A stretch of 64,000 bases of DNA, taken from the NCBI GenBank assembly GCA_964518595.1, contig CAZFHA010000004.1:1-64000 (forward strand), read 5' to 3'. Below are positions 51,553 through 59,929 of the stretch, piece after piece. Within the stretch, counting starts at the first letter, position 1. Each line of letters starts with the position of its first letter. The translations under genes and the position numbers were made by a program. The notes below the pieces were generated by a model. It was not told the origin of the DNA and ran no database searches. It saw only the letters and a program-made list of their open reading frames with translations. The DNA is from CAZFHA01 sp964518595. Lineage in GTDB: Bacteria > Bacillota > Clostridia > Saccharofermentanales > Saccharofermentanaceae.

Positions 51553-53943
51553 TTATTCGGTCATAAAAGTAACTACGCCAAAATGCTCATCCTTCATTCG
51601 CTTATAACTAGACTCTACATTCACCGTAGGTACCAGATTTAAGCTGTAGCAATACTCCGTAAAACCAGACAAATCCATTTTAAAATTAGTTTCCCAGGCA
51701 TTGTTCATGATCCAAGAATAAATATCCCGGCTATTATTCTCCGCTTTATTATCACAAAGCAAGATAGGATGATGTTTCAGCTCACCCATATAGACCAAGG
51801 GCGTATCAAGTAGCTGAATCAAAATACTGTTCTTCTTGCCTTCATAGACAATTCCATTATCTGCCAGATAGTACTCCATACAGGTACCCGGCAGCTGGTC
51901 AATGCCCGGCCTAAAAGCGACATCACTTTTATCTACATAACGGGTAGTGCCCGGTAGATTCAGAGCCAAGGGCAAGAACAAGCTCTCAATATCCTCGGAG
52001 AGAGTTTTAGCCACTTTATATTTGAAGTCAATTCGCGGTAAATCATGGAAAAGCTTAATCACCACGGAACTAAAATAGGTGCCCTCCAAGTCATAGACTA
52101 ACTCTACTTGGGTAAAGACTTTTCCCTGATCCAGCAGCTTAATCTCTTTTAATTGGCCGAAATGCTTAGTGGCATGTAGTCCCCGGATATTACGCCCCAA
52201 GATCCGCCGCTCTTCGTAGACATCCGTACGGATAGCTGTATTCTCATAAACGGGTACAAAAAACTTTGCATCCCCTTCCATAAGCATCTCGCAATCTTCC
52301 ACTTTATTGTAGAAAGAAGTTACACCTTTGCCCATTTCATAGGCAATTTTAAAGAAATTGTTCTCTATGGCGTAGGGCAATGTATAGCTTACCGGATCGT
52401 AGGTATTAACAATATCTTTGATCCGTTCCGAACCCACATAAGCTACTCGGGTATTAGCAACTTCCACCTTGGCCGGCAGCTCTTTAAACCCATAGAATTT
52501 CTCTTCATGGGGAGCAAAGTGATCCACAAAGCTAATCAAGACACCACGAGGATGAGAAGAAATTTGTGTAACCATCACTTCACCGGTGGCCTCATTAGCC
52601 ACTTCTACATCACCATAGCCATAGACTTCAATATAAAACTCTACCAATTGGGCAGCATTCTGGTCACCTACATTGATAGCTTTAATCCGGCCATCCCGGT
52701 CATAGTAACGTAACTTATCGCCTTTACTATGCAGAATTCGGTTCAGATTTTTAGCTGCTCCCTCGTGAGCCTTAGAGGCGTAGCTGGTATTTCTAATATC
52801 TAAATTTTGCACCATGGTATCATAGGGATTAGTAATGGTAGCAGAATGCCCCCAGGTATGCTCCGCATATAAGAGCATGTTATCCTCAGTCTCTCGCTCA
52901 AAATCCTTACGCATGACCTTCTTGTCTGGGTCAAGTCTCTGACAGAGAGCATGGATTCTTTGGGCTTCCTTATAGTGTTTAACAGCATAAGGGGTGCTGC
53001 CCACGCCATGAGCCCACCAGTCGGTCAGATCTCCCCGATAGGTTTTAGCCGTTGTTACTTTGTCCTTGATCTTTTCATAAAGCTCAGCGACAGTAACCAT
53101 TTCCATTACCACCTCATCACCAAACTTCTGGTTAAAAGCCTCAAGAGTCTTAATGATTTCCGGATTCGGTGGCGCATTATCACTAAAGACACCGGAAACA
53201 GAAGTCGGAATAAAGTCATAGTCATAGCCATTATCCACACACTGCTGAATATAGGTATCAATATTACGCTTCAGAGTATCCAAGTGCTCCTCTTTGTTAG
53301 CTTTGCCAAAATAGTTTTCGGTCATAAAATTAACATTTTTATTGTAAAGGATACCTAGGGCATTACCTAAGTTATAGTGCTCACCACTCCAGACCAGCAG
53401 TTTCTTTCCGGCAGCATTCTCCCAGAAATAAGGCTTTTGGTTCTGATAGAGAGGGTACATCCCATGGTGGCAGTGAATATTGGTATAGAAAAATTCAACA
53501 TTGTTATCTAGATATACATCCAAGTTACCTAAGGAGATACCATTAACATCTGCATTCATAGCCACATTAGCTTTGATACCCTGAGCCGCAAAAATCTCTA
53601 CCATTTCTCTGGTTCTCTTATCCAGAACCGCTTTGTCCACCAGATCATTAAAATTTAAATATGTAGCAGAAAGACCAATGTTGCCCTTTTTAACCAGATC
53701 AAAAAAGTCTTTCTTCTCATCCTCAGTTGCTTCCAGTAAAAACTGCTCCACGCAATAGTATGTCTCGCAGTTCCACTTGAATTTTTGATTGACAGTGTTG
53801 TTGGCGTAACCATCTTTTACCAGCTTAATAGCCGCACGAATATAATCTACATGGTTATAGATAATTTTCTCCTGCAAGTCGGTGTAACCAATGTCTGTGT
53901 GTGAGTGATGCACCACATATAAGTGCCATTTCTTTTTTGTCAT
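51553..53943 (-). CDS. GH38-like glycoside hydrolase (DUF5054-type)
   Basis: A 796-residue protein with a GH38-like N-terminal domain: HHSHTDIGYTD (H15, D17) and MNADVNGIS (D132) at the positions of the zinc ligands and nucleophile. It lacks the HWDREW and PDSFG forms of the neighbouring mannosidase, so it is a divergent branch, with the DUF5054 label fitting best. A long beta-rich C-terminal half follows. No signal peptide. AAAGGAG precedes the ATG. It lies between the two UROD-like genes, so a role on the same modified glycan is likely. Confidence 0.8.
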   Translation of the reverse strand: MTKKKWHLYVVHHSHTDIGYTDLQEKIIYNHVDYIRAAIKLVKDGYANNTVNQKFKWNCETYYCVEQFLLEATEDEKKDFFDLVKKGNIGLSATYLNFNDLVDKAVLDKRTREMVEIFAAQGIKANVAMNADVNGISLGNLDVYLDNNVEFFYTNIHCHHGMYPLYQNQKPYFWENAAGKKLLVWSGEHYNLGNALGILYNKNVNFMTENYFGKANKEEHLDTLKRNIDTYIQQCVDNGYDYDFIPTSVSGVFSDNAPPNPEIIKTLEAFNQKFGDEVVMEMVTVAELYEKIKDKVTTAKTYRGDLTDWWAHGVGSTPYAVKHYKEAQRIHALCQRLDPDKKVMRKDFERETEDNMLLYAEHTWGHSATITNPYDTMVQNLDIRNTSYASKAHEGAAKNLNRILHSKGDKLRYYDRDGRIKAINVGDQNAAQLVEFYIEVYGYGDVEVANEATGEVMVTQISSHPRGVLISFVDHFAPHEEKFYGFKELPAKVEVANTRVAYVGSERIKDIVNTYDPVSYTLPYAIENNFFKIAYEMGKGVTSFYNKVEDCEMLMEGDAKFFVPVYENTAIRTDVYEERRILGRNIRGLHATKHFGQLKEIKLLDQGKVFTQVELVYDLEGTYFSSVVIKLFHDLPRIDFKYKVAKTLSEDIESLFLPLALNLPGTTRYVDKSDVAFRPGIDQLPGTCMEYYLADNGIVYEGKKNSILIQLLDTPLVYMGELKHHPILLCDNKAENNSRDIYSWIMNNAWETNFKMDLSGFTEYCYSLNLVPTVNVESSYKRMKDEHFGVVTFMTE

Positions 53944-53957
53944 TGTCTTAGTCTCCT

Positions 53958-55076
53958 TTAAATCGCATTTTCTATTTGTTCGTTATAGGCATCAACAATT
54001 TTCCCAACAAGTTTAATCCGTTCAATGTCACCGGTAGAAGAAATCTCATCGGATATACCCAGAATCAAATTAGGGGCAAAGAGATCAATAATTTTATGAA
54101 CCGTTTTTTCTAGGACAGCTTCTGAGAACGTGTCATCAAAATACACTGCCGGAATTCCGTCCACCATAAACATATTCCCTAAGCCATCTTTGGCCTCTTC
54201 CAAGGTAATATCACCTTGAGGCAGGGGAGTAATAGCTTCAATTCCATCAAGACCCGTTTGCTGGTAAAATTGCGTCAAACCTTTGTTGTCTCCGTCAAAG
54301 TGGGAGTATACAAACTTTCCCCCTTCATGTAACTTAGCACAGCGAATTTGGTACTCTTCCAAAACGTATTTTTCAAAAAGCTCTGGGGAAAGAGTACCAG
54401 AATGAATATTATCGCCAAAATTAATGATCTGAATCGGTGACCTATTAATCACCTCAATCAGTCGAAGATGACTGGCACGCAAAGCCTTAAAGTAAGCCTC
54501 TACAGTATCGGGGAAGTCATACAAGGCATAAATAGCCTCTTCCACACCCATAAGGTCAATGTACAAATTCTGGATCGATACCCTTGGCATAAAAATACAA
54601 GGTGCTCCTAGTCGTCCCCACTCCGCCTTGGTCTTATCAAAGCAGTCTTGATTCCACCCCCACTGGGAAGTTTCCTCAATCCAAGTCCAAACCTTTAGCT
54701 CCTCTTCGTCAGCCACCCAGTACTTCACCACCCGATGTGCCCAAGTAGAACCAGTACTTTCGAGAATTTTTGTCGTCGTACCTACAGGCGTTTCAATCAC
54801 ATACTTGATTTGATTAGCATTCAGCTCTTCCGTATACTGTTTAATCCGGGGATCAAAGATACGATAAAAGCAATCATTGTATTCATAAATTCTGGCTGAG
54901 CAGCCCAGCTCCTTGTAAATTTCCACCTTACTCATGCCTTTATACTTACCCGGAAGCTCACCCTCGGCATAGAGTTTGTCACTAATCCAGCACTCAATAC
55001 GAGGTTGCCAGAGAACTTTCCCTTTCCCCCGTCCAAAAACAACATCCTCATGTAGCTGCCAATAATCACGCTCCAT
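53958..55076 (-). CDS. UROD-superfamily protein 2 (not HemE)
   Basis: A 372-residue protein from the ATG at 55076 (GGGAGG eight bases upstream); the frame runs back to a GTG at 55133 inside a terminator, which is unlikely. It has the family pattern in the second half: VYSHFDGDNKGLTQFYQQTG, EAITPLPQGDITLEEAKDGLG and the C-terminal LILGISDEISSTGDIERIKLV. It is only distantly similar to UROD-like 1. HemE motifs and the MtaA-type HxC are absent; HFDGD lies where the metal motif would be. Function unknown. It is the first gene after an internal terminator, 14 bases before the GH38-like gene. Confidence 0.82.
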   Translation of the reverse strand: MERDYWQLHEDVVFGRGKGKVLWQPRIECWISDKLYAEGELPGKYKGMSKVEIYKELGCSARIYEYNDCFYRIFDPRIKQYTEELNANQIKYVIETPVGTTTKILESTGSTWAHRVVKYWVADEEELKVWTWIEETSQWGWNQDCFDKTKAEWGRLGAPCIFMPRVSIQNLYIDLMGVEEAIYALYDFPDTVEAYFKALRASHLRLIEVINRSPIQIINFGDNIHSGTLSPELFEKYVLEEYQIRCAKLHEGGKFVYSHFDGDNKGLTQFYQQTGLDGIEAITPLPQGDITLEEAKDGLGNMFMVDGIPAVYFDDTFSEAVLEKTVHKIIDLFAPNLILGISDEISSTGDIERIKLVGKIVDAYNEQIENAI

Positions 55077-55107
55077 GTTCTGTTCCTCCCTATTCCCTTT
55101 GTCCGAT

Positions 55108-55166
55108 AAAAAAAGGGTTGCCTCATCACTCACAGTTAAAATTTATGTGTGATTCAGAGACAACCC
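55108..55166 (-). terminator. strong intercistronic terminator between GH130 and UROD-like 2 genes
   Basis: On the minus strand a long stem (GGGTTG...CAACCC with further pairing TCAC/GTGA inside) is followed by TTTTTTT, directly upstream of the UROD-like 2 ribosome binding site. No promoter is visible in the 30 bases after it, so downstream genes depend on read-through or on anti-termination. Confidence 0.8.
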
Positions 55167-55183
55167 TCAGGACTATATGAATA

Positions 55184-56158
55184 TTACAGTTTAGAATTAT
55201 TTTTAATAAAGTCTATAAGTTCATCGACTTGGGTAAACGCAACCCCGGTTACCGTATCCGCGCAACCATAGTAGACAGCGATTTTACCCGTAGCCTTATC
55301 ATGGAGCGCAGCGCAGGGAAATACCACATTAGGTACATCGCCCACACACTCATAAAGAGTCTGGGGAGAGAGTAGATAGGGCTCAGTTCTGTACTTCACC
55401 TTCCAAGGCTCGTCTAGATCTAATAGCGCCGCCCCGAAGCTGTACACATACCCATTGCAAGAGGTAAGTACCCCATGGTAGAACACCAGCCAGCCTTCTT
55501 CCGTCTCAATGGGAATAGGTCCTGCACCAATCTTAGTAGATTGCCACCAGCCCCGCGGCCCCATCACATGGCGATGTTTACCCCAGTGTACCAGATCCGG
55601 CGTCTCACTGTAGAAAATATCCCCAAAAGCCGTATGCCCCGTGTCACTGGGACGGCTGAGCATGGCAAACTTGCCCTGAATTTTTCTGGGGAACATGACC
55701 CCATTACGGTTATAGGGCAAAAAGGCATTCTCCAGTTGATGGAAGGTCTTAAAGTCAAAGGTATAAGCCACACCAATGGTGGGACCATGGTAGCCATTAC
55801 ACCACGTCACGTAGTAGCGATCATCGATAAAGCAAACCCTTGGATCATAGCCATACTCAAACTGACCAATCTCCTTATCTTCGCAGGTAAAGTGGAGGGG
55901 TTCTTCATCAATGGTCCAATTCAGACCATCTTTACTAAAGCCTGCATGTAGCAGCATTTCCCGTCTTTTGTCATCACAACGAAAAACTCCAGCAAAGCCA
56001 TCCTCAAAGGGAACCACCGCACTATTAAAAATACTGTTACTTCTCTTAATGGCATTTCTTTTAATTATAGGGTTTTGGGAATACCGCCACATTACATCGG
56101 AGCAGTCCGCTGGACGTGCCTCCCAAGGAATATTGGGCAAAGTACCTTCCTTAATCAT
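55184..56158 (-). CDS. GH130 mannoside phosphorylase
   Basis: A 324-residue five-bladed beta-propeller of glycoside hydrolase family 130, which phosphorolyses beta-1,4-mannosides (mannosyl-glucose, mannosyl-GlcNAc, mannobiose types) to mannose 1-phosphate. The SIFNSAVVPFEDGFAGVFR segment, the YDPR motif with the catalytic Asp near residue 104, and the PRGWWQSTKIGAGPIPIE phosphate-binding region fit the family. Acceptor specificity cannot be read. AAGGAG precedes the ATG. It follows the importer genes and precedes a terminator, so it is part of the first transcriptional unit. Confidence 0.92.
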   Translation of the reverse strand: MIKEGTLPNIPWEARPADCSDVMWRYSQNPIIKRNAIKRSNSIFNSAVVPFEDGFAGVFRCDDKRREMLLHAGFSKDGLNWTIDEEPLHFTCEDKEIGQFEYGYDPRVCFIDDRYYVTWCNGYHGPTIGVAYTFDFKTFHQLENAFLPYNRNGVMFPRKIQGKFAMLSRPSDTGHTAFGDIFYSETPDLVHWGKHRHVMGPRGWWQSTKIGAGPIPIETEEGWLVFYHGVLTSCNGYVYSFGAALLDLDEPWKVKYRTEPYLLSPQTLYECVGDVPNVVFPCAALHDKATGKIAVYYGCADTVTGVAFTQVDELIDFIKNNSKL

Positions 56159-56191
56159 GTTGTCTTACTCCTTCTGGGTCAGTAATTTAAA

Positions 56192-57676
56192 TTATTTTTT
56201 CAAAAAGGCATCCACTTGCTTTTGCACTTCATCCATAACCTTTTGCATGCCTACTTCGTTAAGCTTAGTTCTGAATTCTTCCGACTTCTCCGTAAAATCC
56301 ACAGAACCGGTCATTAATAGTGGCTCGTATTGGAGACGCAGATTGTTGATGGCTGCAAGCTCATTTTTGATGTTGGAAGTGTCAATATCCAAGCCTAATA
56401 GATCAGATTTCTTAGCCTCGGCATTGGCTTTTTTAAATACTTCCCATTTATCATCTGCTTCGCCATCTAATAGATAGGTATTGAACAGGTTGCCAAGTGC
56501 AAATGTAGGCACCAGGTAATTATTCACGCCAGCTTCTGTACGCTTGATCTTGTTTTCGCTGACCTTGTCGTAGTGAACGCCTTCAATACCATAGTTCAAT
56601 AGATTGTGAAGGGTGCTATCTGTGTTAATCGCCTGTAGTAAATCAAGGGCGGCTTCTGGGTTTTTGCTATTCTTATTAATTGCTAGCATAGCGCCACGGG
56701 TGGTACTGGTAGTAGCAATAGGAACTTGCATCTCAGCGGCTACAACCTCAAAGCCAGCGCCTGAAGACCAAATAACTTCAGCATATGGCTGACCATCAGC
56801 ATAGCTTTGACCAAACAGCTCTCCTACTTGCATTTCACCCTTTTTGGTGGCAGCATCTTGGTTAACATAACCCTTTTGGAAAAAGTCTCTCATGGTTACA
56901 GCATAATCTTTAACCTCAGGCAAATCATACATGTACTGCACTTTACCTTCATTATCTACAGCAATAGGATAACCAAAGCCTAGAATATAGTCATAGGAGC
57001 CTCTGAATCCACGATCACCAAAAACATTAAAGGGAATAGCTTCTGGATTGTTCTCCTTTACATACTGTAAGAAAGGCTCCGTATCGGCTAATTTTTTTAC
57101 TTTGGTGTAATCAAAGTCGGCCTTGGTTGCAAGCTCTTTATTAAACATATACATTGGCATAATAGCGATTTCTTTTTGGGTAGGAATGGCATAGATGGAA
57201 CCATCTACTTTAGCACCTGCCCAGAAAGCCGGATCAATTGCATCATATAATGCCTTGTACTTATCGCTCTCCAAGTAAGGAGTAAGGTCTAAGAAAGCAC
57301 CCTTTCTAGCGTTGGTTAAGTAATCGTTGGCCCAAGAACAAGTAAAGATAATATCATAATCTTCACCAGAGTTAATGATCATCTGTGCCTTCTGATCAAA
57401 ATCACCAAAATCCGTGTAGACCATGTCAACTGTTAAACCAAGATTCTTAGAGGTGTATTCATTCATCGCATCTTGAACCTGCTTCAAATCTGCTGGGGAT
57501 GCACCAATCAATTGAAGTTTAAGCTTCACATCATCTGTTTTAGCCCCCTCAACACTACCACTCTGGCTTTCGCCCGGCTTGGTAGAACCCTCAGACTTAG
57601 GTGTTTGGGAACAGCCTATAATAGCTGCCGCCATGCTCACCAGTAGTACACCCGCTAGTAATTTTTTTAGTTTCAT
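56192..57676 (-). CDS. CUT1-type sugar-binding lipoprotein (DUF3502 tail)
   Basis: A 494-residue family 1 extracellular solute-binding protein. The lipobox AAIIGC sets Cys22 as the anchor, followed by a Ser/Gly-rich linker. The mature part has the LplA-like layout with a C-terminal DUF3502 region (EVFKKANAEAKKSDLLGLDID). Such binders take oligosaccharides. AAGGAG precedes the ATG. Permeases lie upstream in the operon; no ATPase gene is in the cluster, so a shared MsmX/MsmK-type ATPase elsewhere is expected. Confidence 0.92.
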   Translation of the reverse strand: MKLKKLLAGVLLVSMAAAIIGCSQTPKSEGSTKPGESQSGSVEGAKTDDVKLKLQLIGASPADLKQVQDAMNEYTSKNLGLTVDMVYTDFGDFDQKAQMIINSGEDYDIIFTCSWANDYLTNARKGAFLDLTPYLESDKYKALYDAIDPAFWAGAKVDGSIYAIPTQKEIAIMPMYMFNKELATKADFDYTKVKKLADTEPFLQYVKENNPEAIPFNVFGDRGFRGSYDYILGFGYPIAVDNEGKVQYMYDLPEVKDYAVTMRDFFQKGYVNQDAATKKGEMQVGELFGQSYADGQPYAEVIWSSGAGFEVVAAEMQVPIATTSTTRGAMLAINKNSKNPEAALDLLQAINTDSTLHNLLNYGIEGVHYDKVSENKIKRTEAGVNNYLVPTFALGNLFNTYLLDGEADDKWEVFKKANAEAKKSDLLGLDIDTSNIKNELAAINNLRLQYEPLLMTGSVDFTEKSEEFRTKLNEVGMQKVMDEVQKQVDAFLKK

Positions 57677-57720
57677 ACACTTTCTCCTTTTCCTTTTCTG
57701 TTTTATTCATTTGAATATCC

Positions 57721-58629
57721 TTACTCTTTTACGGCTCCCACAGTTAGACCCTGTACGAAATATTTTTGGAAGTAGGGATATGCTAATGCAATCGGTAGAA
57801 CGATAATGACAACAATGGCCATCCTCATGGTATCTGCAGGCATAGTTGCTCTAATCTGTGCCACACTTGCCCCCATTTGGGAGCCCATCTGCTTTACAAA
57901 GCTGGTGGTGTTTTCCATCTTAATAAGCATGTACTGAATGGGAATCTTGTCAGGATTCTCAATATAGAGCATAGCGTTGAACCAATCATTCCAATAACCT
58001 AAGGTAAGAAATAAGGCGATGGTGGCAATACCTGGCTTAGCGATAGGAACGACAATTCTATAAAAGGCCTGAAACTCTGATGCTCCATCCACCCGAGCGG
58101 ACTCAATAATAGCATCTGGAATAGATCCCTGAAAGAATGTCTTTAGAATAAATAGATAGAAGGGACTCATAGCTAAAGGTAGAATCAAAGCCCAGATACT
58201 ATCCTTGAGGCCAAGTAATGTTGTCATGACTAAGTAATTAGCAACCATACCACCTGCAAACAACATAGGAACCAGTGCAATATAGGTAAATAATTTTCTA
58301 TATTTAAATGACCGCCTCGAAATAACATAGGCATAGGTGGACATAAGGAATGTTCCCAAAATAGTACCAATTATGGTTACTAAGAAAGAAATGCCAAAGG
58401 ACTTAATAATGTTAGTAGCATTTCGGAAAATAAAAGCGTAAGCATCTAAGCTCCATTCCGAAGGGATAAAGCTGTACCCATTTTGGACAATAGAAGCTTG
58501 GCTAGTAAAAGAAATGATGACAACAAACAGTATTGGCACAATCATAATGATAGACAATAAGATAAATGCAATCTGAATAACAGTATTCGATGTCTTACTA
58601 ACTCGAGTAAAATCTTGTAAAAGTTTCAT
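57721..58629 (-). CDS. CUT1-type sugar ABC permease (LplC/YtcP-like)
   Basis: A 302-residue permease with six membrane segments. The EAA motif ESARVDGASEFQAFYRIVVP is intact, and the N-terminal IPSEWSLDAYAFIF fits LplC/YtcP-type proteins. GGGGAG precedes the ATG. It is the second permease of the importer, 17 bases after the first. Confidence 0.94.
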   Translation of the reverse strand: MKLLQDFTRVSKTSNTVIQIAFILLSIIMIVPILFVVIISFTSQASIVQNGYSFIPSEWSLDAYAFIFRNATNIIKSFGISFLVTIIGTILGTFLMSTYAYVISRRSFKYRKLFTYIALVPMLFAGGMVANYLVMTTLLGLKDSIWALILPLAMSPFYLFILKTFFQGSIPDAIIESARVDGASEFQAFYRIVVPIAKPGIATIALFLTLGYWNDWFNAMLYIENPDKIPIQYMLIKMENTTSFVKQMGSQMGASVAQIRATMPADTMRMAIVVIIVLPIALAYPYFQKYFVQGLTVGAVKE

Positions 58630-58646
58630 GTAGTAACTCCCCTCTA

Positions 58647-59576
58647 TTAAAACAATGCGTTTTCTTTGTCGATTCTCTTAATGACAAAGTTGCAGATGAT
58701 GACTAACACAAAGCCGATAGAGGATTGAAAGAGTGCCGCTGCCGAGCTCATTCCTATGTCTCCCAAGCCTCTCATTGCTCGGAAAACATAGGTGTCCAAG
58801 GTTTGGGTAACACTATAGAGATTAGCGGAATCTTTAGGAACTTGATAGAAAAGTCCAAAATCAGAATTTAGAATCTTACCTACAGCCAGAATAACTAGAA
58901 TAATCGCTACAGGCTTTAGGAAAGGTAACGTAATATTCTTAATTTGTTGCCACTTACTGGCACCGTCGAGCATGGCCGCTTCATAATACGTCCTATCAAT
59001 GCTCACAATGCTGGCTAAATACATGACTGTACCATAACCCATGGTCTTCCAGACATTCAGTACAATAATGATGGCTGGCCAGTACTTCGGCTCTAAGTAG
59101 AAATTAATGGAGCCCCCGCCATTGGATTGAATGAGTTTATTAACTAAACCTTTATCAAAATCTAAGAAGGCCAGCAGAAAGTAGCTGACCACCACCCAAG
59201 ATAGAAAGTAGGGAAAGAACATAATACTCTGATATGTCTTAGAAGCTCGCTTGCTCCAAAGTTCAAACAGAGCAATAGAGACAATAATAGGAACAACAGT
59301 ACCAAGAATTATGAAAGTCAGATTATAAAGGATAGTATTTCGTAGGATCACACCAGTCTCACCGGAAGCGAATAGAAACTGGAAATTCTTAAAGCCCACC
59401 CAATCACTTTGAATTAAGCTATTAATGAAGCCCCCTTCGTGAATCTTAAAATCCTTGAATGCTATGATATTACCAATCAGTGGCACATAGCTAAAGATTA
59501 AGAACCAGATAAGCCCTGGTAGAGCAAGCAAAATGAGCTGCTTGTTCGAACTAAATTTTATACGACGCCTTTTCAT
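58647..59576 (-). CDS. CUT1-type sugar ABC permease (LplB/YteP-like)
   Basis: A 309-residue permease with six membrane segments and the EAA motif EAAMLDGASKWQQIKNITLP. LPGLIWFLIFSYVPLIGNII near the N-terminus is typical of LplB/YteP. The ATG at 59576 follows GAGGTG; a GTG nine bases upstream is in frame but overlaps that site. It is the first gene of the mannoside cluster, divergent from the LacI regulator. Confidence 0.94.
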   Translation of the reverse strand: MKRRRIKFSSNKQLILLALPGLIWFLIFSYVPLIGNIIAFKDFKIHEGGFINSLIQSDWVGFKNFQFLFASGETGVILRNTILYNLTFIILGTVVPIIVSIALFELWSKRASKTYQSIMFFPYFLSWVVVSYFLLAFLDFDKGLVNKLIQSNGGGSINFYLEPKYWPAIIIVLNVWKTMGYGTVMYLASIVSIDRTYYEAAMLDGASKWQQIKNITLPFLKPVAIILVILAVGKILNSDFGLFYQVPKDSANLYSVTQTLDTYVFRAMRGLGDIGMSSAAALFQSSIGFVLVIICNFVIKRIDKENALF

Positions 59577-59633
59577 CTCCCACACCTCTGCACCATCAGT
59601 TGTAACTATAGTTCTAACTTTTATTTTAACTTG

Positions 59634-59661
59634 AGTTTATCACGTTTATTCATATTTGCAA
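59634..59661 (-). promoter_or_regulatory. candidate promoter of the mannoside cluster
   Basis: TTGCAA (59656-59661), a 16-base spacer and TAAACT (59634-59639) on the minus strand. A cre-like AATAAACGTGATAAA, centred on CG, covers the spacer, which would fit catabolite or LacI-type repression; the match to cre is imperfect. Confidence 0.45.
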
Positions 59662-59735
59662 TACAATAACCAAAAAAACACTATCATTTTTTGTTATTAT
59701 TGCTGTATTTTTGAATTGTATTTTTCTAAGAAACC

Positions 59736-59749
59736 TTTTGCGTGCAAAA
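59736..59749. promoter_or_regulatory. palindrome in the divergent mannoside/LacI gap
   Basis: TTTTGC-GT-GCAAAA has perfect 6-base arms and lies between the two divergent promoters, about 75 bases upstream of the mannoside -35 box. It is a second operator candidate. Confidence 0.35.
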
Positions 59750-59793
59750 TTTTATCACAAGGAGTATACTAATCCTATCGTAATACTATAACT

Positions 59794-59812
59794 TTATAAC
59801 CTAACGTTATAA
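59794..59812. promoter_or_regulatory. candidate LacI-family operator
   Basis: TTATAAC-N5-GTTATAA, a 19-base element with perfect 7-base arms, also contains TAACGTTA with the central CG step typical of LacI-family sites. It lies about 50 bases upstream of the regulator's -10 box. Confidence 0.5.
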
Positions 59813-59857
59813 CTTACGCATTTATACATTTAACATTCAGAAACCGAGACATTTTTA

Positions 59858-59866
59858 TGTTATAAT
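59858..59866 (+). promoter_or_regulatory. extended -10 promoter of the LacI-family gene
   Basis: TGTTATAAT is a TGn-extended consensus -10 about 64 bases before the regulator's start codon. Confidence 0.55.
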
Positions 59867-59929
59867 TTAATGAATTATTATGCAGATGATTAACATATAC
59901 ATCTACAAATTGCGAGGGGACAGGTCGCC

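Noticed and set aside
50448..55133. Annotation of either UROD protein as HemE (uroporphyrinogen decarboxylase)
   Set aside because: The N-terminal substrate-binding Arg motif of HemE is absent from both, and the setting is sugar catabolism, not haem synthesis.
55077..55133. GTG start of UROD-like 2 at 55133
   Set aside because: It would begin inside the terminator hairpin and lacks a ribosome binding site; the ATG at 55076 has GGGAGG.
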